This document shows positions 1 through 7,336 of a stretch of 64,000 bases of DNA, in pieces. The notes beneath the pieces are model-generated. The model searched no databases, had not been told where the DNA came from, and saw only the letters and a list, made by a program, of their open reading frames with translations. Source of the DNA: Fimenecus sp964527585 (lineage in GTDB: Bacteria > Bacillota > Clostridia > Oscillospirales > Acutalibacteraceae); contig CAZGPE010000008.1 in the NCBI GenBank assembly GCA_964527585.1, positions 1 to 64,000 on the forward strand. The letters are read 5' to 3'. The translations under genes were made by a program, and so were the position numbers. Numbering within the stretch: the stretch's first letter is position 1; each line of letters begins with the position of its first letter.

Positions 1-68
1 TGGGTAACGCAACCCGTGCCGAAGTGGCTCAGATTTTTATGAATATGTCAAATAACGGTTTGATATAA
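1..68 (+). CDS. C-terminal end of an SLH-domain protein (partial)
   Basis: An open frame enters from the left edge and stops with TAA at 66-68. The last 21 residues include ATRAEVAQIF, the typical end of an S-layer homology repeat, which anchors surface proteins to secondary cell-wall polymer. Only this tail is visible, so the catalytic or surface domain upstream is unknown. A strong hairpin terminator follows at 91-120, so this is the last gene of its transcript. Confidence 0.7.
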   Translation, partial: GNATRAEVAQIFMNMSNNGLI

Positions 69-90
69 ACAACTTGATATTATAAAAGCA

Positions 91-120
91 AACGGCAGGT
101 GTTTTCGCACACCTGCCGTT
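91..120 (+). terminator. Intrinsic terminator after the SLH protein
   Basis: A perfect 12-bp GC-containing stem (91-102 with 109-120) has a 6-nt loop and is followed by a short T-rich stretch. Confidence 0.8.
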
Positions 121-176
121 TATTTGTGGCAATAATTATTTGCTTTTCAGCATATTATTGATTATGGGGTGATTAA

Positions 177-479
177 ATGAATTGCTGTGTAATTGACTTG
201 TGCGAAAAGGAAATAATAAATCTTAAAGACGGTGCAAGACTCGGTTGTGTTAACGATGTTGAAATAGACACTTGTTCGGGCAGAGTAATAGCGATTTTGG
301 TAAGAGGAAAGGGGAAAATGTTTAATTTCGGAAATAAACCGGATGAAATTAAAATTTGTTGGGAAGATATCGAAGTTATCGGAGATGAAACAATTCTTGT
401 AAATATCGACAGACCGTCCTCATATAAACCGCCGAGAAAAAACACAAGCGGATTAAACGGTTTGTTCAGAGAGGGATAA
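177..479 (+). CDS. YlmC/YmxH family sporulation protein (PRC-barrel)
   Basis: This 100-residue protein has the small PRC-barrel-like fold of the YlmC/YmxH family, which is widespread in spore-forming Firmicutes. The family is linked to sporulation but its biochemical role is not established. Features seen are an N-terminal LCEKEIINLKDG-type strand, the pattern GxVNDVEID, and the block FGNKPDEIKICWEDIEVIGDE typical of the family core. The ATG at 177 follows a GGGGTGA ribosome binding site. The tail, rich in Pro, Lys and Arg, is probably disordered. The gene stands alone and ends at a bidirectional terminator shared with the convergent transporter. Confidence 0.8.
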   Translation: MNCCVIDLCEKEIINLKDGARLGCVNDVEIDTCSGRVIAILVRGKGKMFNFGNKPDEIKICWEDIEVIGDETILVNIDRPSSYKPPRKNTSGLNGLFREG

Positions 480-480
480 A

Positions 481-513
481 AAAGAGCAGTTTTTATAAAC
501 TGCTCTTTTTTTT
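481..513. terminator. Bidirectional terminator between convergent genes
   Basis: A 12-bp stem (481-492 with 497-508) with a TTAT loop is flanked by A and T runs. It serves both the YmxH-type gene and the transporter on the minus strand. Confidence 0.85.
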
Positions 514-516
514 GAG

Positions 517-1950
517 TTAATTATCAGTCGTTAATTTTACCGCTTCTCTTCTTTGTGCGAGTTCCGTCTCAACAATTTTTCTTTTTTCGGGAGTGTAGTT
601 GATAAACAGAAGCGGGATGATGTAAAGCACGCTTGCAATTGCGGGAGTAAGTATTACAAGAGGCCAAATCCATTTGTCAAAAGCGGCTGTTTGTGTTCCG
701 ATAAACACCGCTGCATCATCGGGAACCGCTTTATATTTAAGTAAGTGTAAGGCAAGAGTTGCAAGACCGGCTGTGATTCCCGAAGAAATCTTCGTAAACG
801 ATGTTTGCATTGAAAAAGTAATGCCTTCGGTTCTTTTTCCGGTTTTCCATTCCATATAGTCAATACTGTCGCAGAAAATCGAAGTTTGAGCAATTGAGCA
901 AGCTCCCATGGGAATACAGCCGATGCCTATAAGTGCCAAAGAAATCCAAAGGTTCTTTCCTTCATATCCGATAAAGAATGCAATTACTCTTACTATAACA
1001 TTGCACGCTTGCATAAATATTAAAGCATTGACATAACCTTTGAAGAATTTTTTCATCTTATCCGCAAATATCATACCGATAAATCCGGGTAATCCCGTTA
1101 TGATTGCGAAAACCGTAGTCAAACCTAAAGCACCGATAAGTCCGCTTCCTATGGGCTCGACTTCATATTTGAAGAAGTATGTAACAAGATTTCCGCCGAA
1201 TCCAAATGCACCTAACAGGTTTGACAATGTAACCAAAAGTAACATTTTGTTCTTGAAAAGCAGAGAAAAACTTTCCCAAATAGTGCTTTGCTTTTTTTCG
1301 GGAACGACAAGCACACGCTCCTGTGCGGCATAAGCCCGTTTACTGATTACGGCACCGCCTAAGCCTAAGATAACCGCAAAGACAAGCGTCATAAACGCCA
1401 TTGAATTTCCCGAAGATTTAACAACCATTTCCAAAATCATCGGAACGCCCATGCTGAATACACTGTAAAAACATGAGCCGACTGTACGGGCCCATTTAAC
1501 GAAATTATCTCTTTCGTCGGAATTCGGAGAAACACTTGCGGTAATTCCCCACATGGCAACATCCTGCGTTGTGTATATTAAATCCCAACAAATATAGATA
1601 ATTACAAAATATGCGACTCTGAGCCATAAAAGACTTTCTTCGGTTGAAAAGACTACAAACAGCAAAACGGTGAAAATGCCGACGGGTAAAGGAGTATATC
1701 TTAAGAAAGGTCTAAGTTTTTCGCCGTTTTTGAAAGTGTGTTTGTCAATCATAGAGCCTACGATAGGGTCGTTAATTCCGTCCCAAACTTTCATTACGAT
1801 AAGAAGAACGGAAACAACAATCGCCGGAAACATGGCAATGTCAGTCATAAAATAGGTGAAAAACGAAGCACCTATTAAAGAGTAGACGAGGTTTTGTCCG
1901 GCAAGACCGGTGTAGTAATTGAGTTTTTCTTTTTTACTTATGTATTGCAT
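517..1950 (-). CDS. GPH-family sugar:cation symporter (MFS)
   Basis: This 477-residue polytopic membrane protein has about 12 hydrophobic segments. It carries the glycoside-pentoside-hexuronide:cation symporter signature in the first cytoplasmic loop: WDGINDP at residues 56-62, then VGSMIDK. Members import glycosides or uronides with Na+ or H+; the substrate cannot be read from sequence. The frame extends upstream, but the ATG at 1950 (protein start MQYISKK) is preferred because a GGGGG ribosome binding site lies 6-10 nt before it. The gene is monocistronic with no sugar-hydrolase neighbour, which leaves the substrate open. Confidence 0.85.
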   Translation of the reverse strand: MQYISKKEKLNYYTGLAGQNLVYSLIGASFFTYFMTDIAMFPAIVVSVLLIVMKVWDGINDPIVGSMIDKHTFKNGEKLRPFLRYTPLPVGIFTVLLFVVFSTEESLLWLRVAYFVIIYICWDLIYTTQDVAMWGITASVSPNSDERDNFVKWARTVGSCFYSVFSMGVPMILEMVVKSSGNSMAFMTLVFAVILGLGGAVISKRAYAAQERVLVVPEKKQSTIWESFSLLFKNKMLLLVTLSNLLGAFGFGGNLVTYFFKYEVEPIGSGLIGALGLTTVFAIITGLPGFIGMIFADKMKKFFKGYVNALIFMQACNVIVRVIAFFIGYEGKNLWISLALIGIGCIPMGACSIAQTSIFCDSIDYMEWKTGKRTEGITFSMQTSFTKISSGITAGLATLALHLLKYKAVPDDAAVFIGTQTAAFDKWIWPLVILTPAIASVLYIIPLLFINYTPEKRKIVETELAQRREAVKLTTDN

Positions 1951-2038
1951 AAGCAACCCCCGATATAATAATTTAATTATATTGCCATTATAACATATAA
2001 AAATCACGATTTCAGTATTTTTATTTTCTTCTTTTATA

Positions 2039-2067
2039 TTGATTTAATTTTAATCATCATATATAAT
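2039..2067 (+). promoter_or_regulatory. Sigma-A-type promoter of the CooC/dehydratase operon
   Basis: TTGATT (2039-2044) and TATAAT (2062-2067) are separated by 17 nt. The predicted start lies only about 12 nt before the first ATG, so the leader would be very short and hold little besides the GGTGA ribosome binding site. Confidence 0.55.
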
Positions 2068-2085
2068 AAAGAATGGTGATTTTTA

Positions 2086-2850
2086 ATGAGTAATGCGACT
2101 GTTTTAGCCGTTGCCGGAAAAGGCGGTGTCGGAAAAACTTCAATTTCCGCAACCATTGTCAGATGTCTTGTCGAAAAATTTCCCGACAAGAAAATTCTCG
2201 CAATTGATGCCGATCCCGCAGTCGGACTTGCTACGGCTCTGGGACTTGATGTCGGAGTAACGATTGACGATATAAGAAAAGAAATAGTCAATTCCGTTGA
2301 TATCGGAGATACCAGAACCGCAATCGAACTTTTAGGTGAAGCAAAATACAGAATTTTCGATGCGCTGGTTGAGACCGACGGTTTTTCGTTTATAGCAATC
2401 GGACGGCCGGAAACCGCCGGTTGTTACTGTAAAATAAATTCATATTTGAAAGAAGTAATTTCTCTTGTTTCAAATGAATTTGATTTTGTGGTTATCGACG
2501 GAGAAGCCGGAATCGAGCAAATAAACCGAAGAGTAATGGAAAAGGTTACACATTTGCTGTTAATTACCGACCCGAGTAAAAAAGGTTGTCAGGTAATAAA
2601 CACGATAAAAAATGTTGCGGATACTCTTGTTATGTATGAAAAAACAGGAGCGATTGTTAACCGTATAACAGACGAGTCGTTAAAACCGTATATAGATACA
2701 AACGGAATTGAAGTTTTAAGCTATATAGGTGAAGATAAAAATCTTACGGCGTTTGATATAAAAGGAGAAAATGTATTTAATCTTCCCGAAAATTCAAATG
2801 TCGTTATTGGTGTGAAAAATGCACTTGATAAATTGGAGGTATTAGGGTGA
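2086..2850 (+). CDS. CooC/AcsF-like MinD-type ATPase (metallocentre maturation)
   Basis: This 254-residue deviant-Walker-A ATPase has GKGGVGKTS at 11-19, DADP at 41-44, and a Walker-B-like VIDGEAG at 137-143. After GRPET it carries C113-Y-C115, which matches the CxC metal-binding pair of CooC. CooC proteins dimerise around Ni or Zn and use ATP to insert nickel into CO dehydrogenase; the related AcsF/CooC2 acts on acetyl-CoA synthase. What is visible here is family membership. The inferred role is maturation of a metalloenzyme encoded in the same operon. It is the first gene after the promoter and overlaps the next gene by 4 nt. No CooS-type CO dehydrogenase lies in the window, so the client is probably one of the downstream proteins. 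Confidence 0.8.
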   Translation: MSNATVLAVAGKGGVGKTSISATIVRCLVEKFPDKKILAIDADPAVGLATALGLDVGVTIDDIRKEIVNSVDIGDTRTAIELLGEAKYRIFDALVETDGFSFIAIGRPETAGCYCKINSYLKEVISLVSNEFDFVVIDGEAGIEQINRRVMEKVTHLLLITDPSKKGCQVINTIKNVADTLVMYEKTGAIVNRITDESLKPYIDTNGIEVLSYIGEDKNLTAFDIKGENVFNLPENSNVVIGVKNALDKLEVLG

Positions 2851-4043
2851 AGGATCTTAAGCATTTAATTTACTTTGAAAACTTGCTTCAGGAAGCGAAA
2901 AACGAACTTGTTGACGAAGCAATCAAAGACGGTAACAGGGCAATAGCATATACCTGTTATCACATTCCCGAAGTATTGCTCAATGTCGATAACTGTTTTT
3001 CGGTTCGTTTAAGAGCGCCGAGAACAGGTTCGATGGATATTGCAACTTATTATATGAGTTCATATCTTTGCGGATTTTCGAAAGCATTGCTTGAAAGGGG
3101 AATAGAGGGAGGATACAACTTCCTTTCCGCTTTAATCGGCTCCGAATCGTGTTCGGAAATGAACAGAACTTATGAACATTTCGAATTGCTTAATCTTGTT
3201 GCAAACGATAAGTTTTTTGTTTCTATTTCCGACATACCCTTCAAAATCGAGCCTCATACGGTAAAGCATTATGTAAATCAGATGCAAACCAAAGTTCTTG
3301 ACAGGCTTCACGAAGTTTACGGCGTTGACATAAGCGAAGAGTCTTTGAGAAAAGCGGTTGCGGAACATAATGAAGTTTGCAGACTTATTACGCAAATCGG
3401 AGAATACAGAAAAGAAGACAACCCCAGAATTACGGGATATGAATTCCATGTAATCAATCTTGTTACATATTGCTGTCCGAAACACCTGATTATAGATAAA
3501 CTTCGTGAAACACTCGAAGAGCTTAAAACCAGAGTTCCGGATGATAAAAAGAATTACAGAGCGAAAGTTGTTGTTGTCGGATCGGAGATGGATGATCCCG
3601 ATTTCACAAAACTTATCGAAGAATCCGGTGCGTTGGTTGTTGCCGACAGATACTGTTTCGGTTCTCTTCCCGGAAGAGAAGAAATTCACCTTACCGATGA
3701 CAGCAATGTGCTTGAACAGATAGTTCTTCATTATATGAGAACCTGTCAGTGTCCGAGATATATGGCTCAGGACAAGGTGAGAGGCAGAAAAGAATATGTA
3801 AGAGATTTGGTAAGAGATTACCATGCAGACGGCGTAATTTACGAACAGATTAAATTCTGTGAATATTGGGGTTACGAAAGAGCGCTTGCTTCTCATATTA
3901 TGACAAACGAATTCGGAATTCCGTCCGTTACCGTTGACCGTCAGTATACCGCAAACGCTTCCGGTCAGCTTAGGACAAGAGTTCAGGCGTTCGTTGAAAG
4001 CCTTGAAATTAAAAAAATTCAGAAGGCTAAGGAGGGTAAATAA
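2847..4043 (+). CDS. 2-hydroxyacyl-CoA dehydratase/BCR-type subunit (HgdB-like, small)
   Basis: This 398-residue member of the 2-hydroxyacyl-CoA dehydratase D-component family (HgdB, BcrB/C, double-cubane proteins) has conserved Cys positions that include an early TCYH, a CQCPR motif and a late KFCEYWG motif. In this family such Cys ligate a [4Fe-4S] or [8Fe-9S] cluster. Known members reduce CoA thioesters, or small molecules in the case of double-cubane proteins, after ATP-driven electron injection by an activase. The GTG start at 2847 overlaps the upstream stop and has a GGAGGT site 6 nt before it. The substrate is not determinable. It is probably the partner of the 516-residue subunit that follows. 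Confidence 0.8.
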   Translation: MKDLKHLIYFENLLQEAKNELVDEAIKDGNRAIAYTCYHIPEVLLNVDNCFSVRLRAPRTGSMDIATYYMSSYLCGFSKALLERGIEGGYNFLSALIGSESCSEMNRTYEHFELLNLVANDKFFVSISDIPFKIEPHTVKHYVNQMQTKVLDRLHEVYGVDISEESLRKAVAEHNEVCRLITQIGEYRKEDNPRITGYEFHVINLVTYCCPKHLIIDKLRETLEELKTRVPDDKKNYRAKVVVVGSEMDDPDFTKLIEESGALVVADRYCFGSLPGREEIHLTDDSNVLEQIVLHYMRTCQCPRYMAQDKVRGRKEYVRDLVRDYHADGVIYEQIKFCEYWGYERALASHIMTNEFGIPSVTVDRQYTANASGQLRTRVQAFVESLEIKKIQKAKEGK

Positions 4044-5593
4044 TGGGATTTTGGGTTAATCAGCCGAAAAACCTCGGCAAACTTCACAAAGATAAAACCG
4101 GAATTCTTAAACACCGTGAGTGGCGTGGATTACGGGACACAATGTACGATTATTACCGTTGGCTTATTACCTGGAAAAACATCTTGGTAATGACAATTAA
4201 AGCTCCGGTATCGACTGTTAAAGGTATTTGGAATTATCGTTGGATGGCGTCATATCTTTCCGCACCGGCGTGGGTTGACAGACATACAGAGGGACTGAGA
4301 GGAACTCATCTTCGAATTGCCCATCTTCATTTCAACGGTTTGGTTCAGCCTGTAACCGATTTAATCCGTTACCTTTTAACTAACGATAAGCATTTTCATA
4401 AAAATCCGAAAATGAGCGACAAAACAATTCTCGTTGATGAAATTTTCTCTTCGGAATTTACAGCGGGATTTCCCGGACTTCACGATGTGCATCTTTCGAC
4501 AATTCCGATTTTCCTTACTTCAATGGTAGACCAGCTTATCACACCTCATTATCTTGATATTACGGAAAGTTACGGTGTGCCTGCCGATGTTTGTCCGTTG
4601 CCTTCGGCTGAAGCGGGTGTTGCTATCAATGACGACTATCCGATGCTCGGTAAATGTTCGATTTCCTGCAATATGCCTTGCGACGGTTCGGTTATAAACT
4701 CAAGTTTTGTTGACAGACGCTTTGATATTCCGACTCATCCGATAAATGTTCCGTTAAGATATAACGGCGAAGATGTTCAGGAATATGCGGTTGATGAAGT
4801 TAAGTCGGCTATACGCTTTGTTGAAGAACAGATGGGCGTTAAGTTCGATTGGGACGCTTTCTTTGCCGCTATGACAAGATATAACAAACAACTTGAATAT
4901 GAAATGATGAAATGGGATATTAACAAAACGGATTATCCTCAAATGACCGGCGCTACATTTTGGTTATACCGACTTTTCTATTTCCACATCTCAGGCGGTA
5001 TGAACGATCTTTATACCAAAACCGATAAAAAGGTTAATAAACTGATGATGAAGGGCTACGAAAAGAAAGAAATGGTTTCCAAACAGATGCGACACAGAGC
5101 AATTGTTTGGTCCTGCCCCGCAAACTATTACACGAGTTTTGCAAATTGGCTTGAAAACTGTTGGGGTATAAATGTCGTAATGGATATGGAAACAATGATT
5201 TCTTATATTATGTACGATACAAGCGATAAGGAAAAAGCCCTTGCTACATACGCAAAAACTCTTCAGCGTACAACGATGAGAAAACACACAAAAGGCGGAT
5301 ATGCCAATGTCGTTGACGAACTTTGGAGAATCGTTGATGAGTTTAATGCGGATACGGTTATTATGTACGATCAGATTTCCTGTAAGGGAATGGACGGACT
5401 TGTCGGTATTTTTGACGATCAGGCAAGGGAAAGAGATATTAACTTTATCTGGGTTCCGCAAGATCTTATGGATCCGAGAACAATTTCAAGAAGAGATATG
5501 CGTGAACATGTAAACAAATATATGACAACCGTTTTGGGCGAAGAACCCGTTGATCCGACTCTTGTCGACTTCGACGATACAATGGCTTGGTAA
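4043..5593 (+). CDS. 2-hydroxyacyl-CoA dehydratase-like large subunit
   Basis: This 516-residue protein is the second dehydratase-family subunit. It is clearly longer than classical HgdA/HgdB (about 380-480 residues), with an N-terminal extension of roughly 100 residues rich in Trp and Arg. Candidate cluster ligands lie in DVCPLPSAEAG, the dense CSISCNMPCDG motif, WSCPANY and QISCKGMDG. It starts at an ATG overlapping the previous stop (TAATG) with a GGAGGG site. A heterodimer with the preceding gene product, fed electrons by the downstream activase, is inferred from gene order. No CoA-transferase, acyl-CoA dehydrogenase or amino-acid pathway gene is adjacent, so this is not an ordinary amino-acid fermentation locus. 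Confidence 0.75.
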   Translation: MGFWVNQPKNLGKLHKDKTGILKHREWRGLRDTMYDYYRWLITWKNILVMTIKAPVSTVKGIWNYRWMASYLSAPAWVDRHTEGLRGTHLRIAHLHFNGLVQPVTDLIRYLLTNDKHFHKNPKMSDKTILVDEIFSSEFTAGFPGLHDVHLSTIPIFLTSMVDQLITPHYLDITESYGVPADVCPLPSAEAGVAINDDYPMLGKCSISCNMPCDGSVINSSFVDRRFDIPTHPINVPLRYNGEDVQEYAVDEVKSAIRFVEEQMGVKFDWDAFFAAMTRYNKQLEYEMMKWDINKTDYPQMTGATFWLYRLFYFHISGGMNDLYTKTDKKVNKLMMKGYEKKEMVSKQMRHRAIVWSCPANYYTSFANWLENCWGINVVMDMETMISYIMYDTSDKEKALATYAKTLQRTTMRKHTKGGYANVVDELWRIVDEFNADTVIMYDQISCKGMDGLVGIFDDQARERDINFIWVPQDLMDPRTISRRDMREHVNKYMTTVLGEEPVDPTLVDFDDTMAW

Positions 5594-5607
5594 AGGAGTA
5601 AATGATT

Positions 5608-6402
5608 ATGAAATATTTTGGCGGATGCGATGTAGGAAGTACATACGCAAAATGTGTTATTCTCGATGAAAACGGAAAGATGGTTTCCGATTCGACTGTA
5701 AGAAGTAAAATAAATCCCGTACAAAGTGCGGAATTGGCTTTGAGCGAGGCGATTTCAAAGGTTGAACAGCTTGGTTCCGCTAATGAATTATCCTATCTTA
5801 TCGGTACAGGTTACGGCCGTAACAAAGTTCCTTTTGCCGATGAAAATATATCGGAAATCAGTTGTCATGCTATGGGTGTTCATGTAACTAACCCCGAAGT
5901 TAAAGCGATTATAGACATCGGCGGACAGGATGTTAAGGGTATTGCAATTGATAAAGACGGTACCGTTAAAAACTTTGCAATGAACGATAAATGCGCTGCC
6001 GGAACAGGAAGGTTTTTCGAAGCTATGGCAAATGCATTTGAAATGAGCCTTCCGGAATTTTGTAAGCTTTCGCTTCAGGCAAAAAACACCATTCCGATTA
6101 CGGCTCAGTGTACGGTTTTTGCCGAAAGTGAAGTTATTTCTCTTGTAGGTGAGGGAAAACCGATGGATGAAATTGCCGCCGGTATTCAGCTTGCGGTTGC
6201 AAAACGCTGTTTTGTAATGGCTAAAAAAGCCGGTGCTACCGATTCGATTACTCTTACAGGCGGTTGTGCGAAAAACGACGGACTTAAAAAAGCAATTGAA
6301 AAAGTGCTTAAAATCAAGGTCGTTGATCTTGCGATAGATCCTCAACTTATGGGTGCTCTCGGTGCTGCCGAATATGCAAGACAGAAGGGGATGGCAAAAT
6401 GA
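5608..6402 (+). CDS. Acyl-CoA dehydratase activase (HgdC/BcrA-like ATPase)
   Basis: This 264-residue ASKHA-fold ATPase bridges a [4Fe-4S] cluster across a homodimer and fires one electron at very low potential into its dehydratase partner. Visible motifs are GCDVGST (phosphate 1), DIGGQD (phosphate 2), NDKCAAGTGRF and QCTVFAESEV, which hold the two cluster Cys, and the C-terminal LTGGCAKN. ATG codons occur at 5602 and 5608; 5608 is chosen because AGGAG lies 9 nt upstream of it and only 3 nt from the other. Motif conservation argues for a functional activator. It overlaps the next small gene by 4 nt (ATGA). Confidence 0.88.
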   Translation: MKYFGGCDVGSTYAKCVILDENGKMVSDSTVRSKINPVQSAELALSEAISKVEQLGSANELSYLIGTGYGRNKVPFADENISEISCHAMGVHVTNPEVKAIIDIGGQDVKGIAIDKDGTVKNFAMNDKCAAGTGRFFEAMANAFEMSLPEFCKLSLQAKNTIPITAQCTVFAESEVISLVGEGKPMDEIAAGIQLAVAKRCFVMAKKAGATDSITLTGGCAKNDGLKKAIEKVLKIKVVDLAIDPQLMGALGAAEYARQKGMAK

Positions 6403-6557
6403 TTAAAGCATTGATAATTATCGGAATTGTTATTGCGTGCCTTTTTGTGATTACATTTACGGTTTATTTCTTTAATCTTGATATGAAACTTGTCCGTTTT
6501 GTTTACGATAAACTCGGTAAACATTACGATAATCTCGAAAAGGACAGAAAACTTTAA
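6399..6557 (+). CDS. 52-residue single-pass membrane protein in the dehydratase operon
   Basis: This small ORF has overlaps at both ends: ATGA with the activase and TAATG with the next gene. That strongly suggests translational coupling and a real protein. Residues 3-25 form one hydrophobic helix, followed by a basic and acidic cytoplasmic tail (KLVRFVYDKLGKHYDNLEKD). No family is recognised. It could tether the enzyme or an electron donor to the membrane; this is inference from position only. Confidence 0.65.
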   Translation: MIKALIIIGIVIACLFVITFTVYFFNLDMKLVRFVYDKLGKHYDNLEKDRKL

Positions 6558-7264
6558 TGATACTTTATGACGGATTTATTTCCCAAATAAAAAATATGAA
6601 CGGTATCGAGGACGGTAAAATCAAACCTTACTCGGTACCGAAAATTGAAAGCAGCGAAAAAAACACTGTGCTTTTTTCAAAAGATACCGCATTTGAACTC
6701 GGCGGCAGTCAGAAAAAATGTGTCAGTACGCTTTTGGTTTCAAGTGATATTAAGTTTGAAAACAAAGTAACTCTTGTCGGTCCGGATATTTCCGACATTA
6801 AGACGGACAGCCCTTTTGCAAAGGTTCTTTTTCTTGAAATCGACGATGTAAACGAAGAAATCGCTTTTGAGAAAATAAAAGAGTTGGAGCATTTTCGTTA
6901 CCGTTATTCCGTAGAAGGCTTTATGTCGAGAGCTTCGGCATTAAGTATGCGTGAACAAATAAGAGTTTCAAAAAACACGGTAAAAAAAGGCGTTTCTTTT
7001 TTTGATTACGGTAATTCGGTTGTTTCCCGCTATTTAGAGCATCCGCTTGTTAAAAGTGCGGAGATTCTTATTGTTACCGCAGAAAATTTTGATTACGGCT
7101 ATCTTACCGAAATTGCCGAGAAAATCAAAAATACCACTTCGGCGCTTAACCACATTCTCGACAATGTCCTGTTTGACTGTAAAAGTTGCAATTTGAAAGA
7201 AATTTGCGATGAAGTCGAGGGTATGAAAGAATTACATATTAAACAAATGAAAAATCCGCAGTAA
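6557..7264 (+). CDS. Orphan acetyl-CoA-synthase-like (CdhC/AcsB middle-domain) protein
   Basis: This 235-residue protein resembles the start and middle domain of the acetyl-CoA synthase beta subunit. Family-like blocks in order are FELGGSQKK, VTLVGPDI, the FEKIKELEHFRYRYSVEGFM helix, the RVSKNTVKKG block, and a C-terminal C208-x2-C211-x5-C217 motif followed by DEVEGMKELH. In true ACS the corresponding region begins the A-cluster (CxxC-x8-C-x9-C) and about 200 further residues follow. Here the protein ends 18 residues after the last Cys and the spacing differs, so it cannot be a complete ACS. It may bind a metal or Fe-S cluster, or act as a scaffold or ligand carrier. The assignment rests on motif resemblance by eye. 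Confidence 0.6.
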   Translation: MILYDGFISQIKNMNGIEDGKIKPYSVPKIESSEKNTVLFSKDTAFELGGSQKKCVSTLLVSSDIKFENKVTLVGPDISDIKTDSPFAKVLFLEIDDVNEEIAFEKIKELEHFRYRYSVEGFMSRASALSMREQIRVSKNTVKKGVSFFDYGNSVVSRYLEHPLVKSAEILIVTAENFDYGYLTEIAEKIKNTTSALNHILDNVLFDCKSCNLKEICDEVEGMKELHIKQMKNPQ

Positions 7265-7280
7265 ATCTGCGGATTTTTTT
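7252..7280 (+). terminator. Terminator of the CooC/dehydratase operon
   Basis: A 10-bp stem (7252-7261 with 7267-7276) with a 5-nt loop runs into a T tract. It overlaps the last codons of the ACS-like gene, and the T tract merges with the -35 box of the next promoter. Confidence 0.85.
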
Positions 7281-7307
7281 GCATTTGCGTAAGAATTATG
7301 ATATACT
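7279..7307 (+). promoter_or_regulatory. Promoter of thyA-folA
   Basis: TTGCAT (7279-7284), a 17-nt spacer and TATACT (7302-7307) lie directly after the preceding terminator. Confidence 0.6.
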
Positions 7308-7336
7308 GTAAACATTAACAAAAGGGGTTGAAGTTT

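Noticed and set aside
3132..3896. Long minus-strand open frame (254 codons) opposite the first dehydratase subunit
   Set aside because: It is rich in Phe, Asn, Ser and Arg, has no recognisable motif or ribosome binding site, and mirrors the codon pattern of the clear plus-strand gene.
2847..5593. Assigning the dehydratase pair to glutamate, lactate or phenyllactate fermentation
   Set aside because: No CoA-transferase, acyl-CoA dehydrogenase, Etf or amino-acid genes are adjacent, and the large subunit is longer than the known enzymes.
6557..7264. Reading the ACS-like gene as a complete acetyl-CoA synthase
   Set aside because: It is about half the needed length, and the Cys spacing and later ligands do not fit a full A-cluster.
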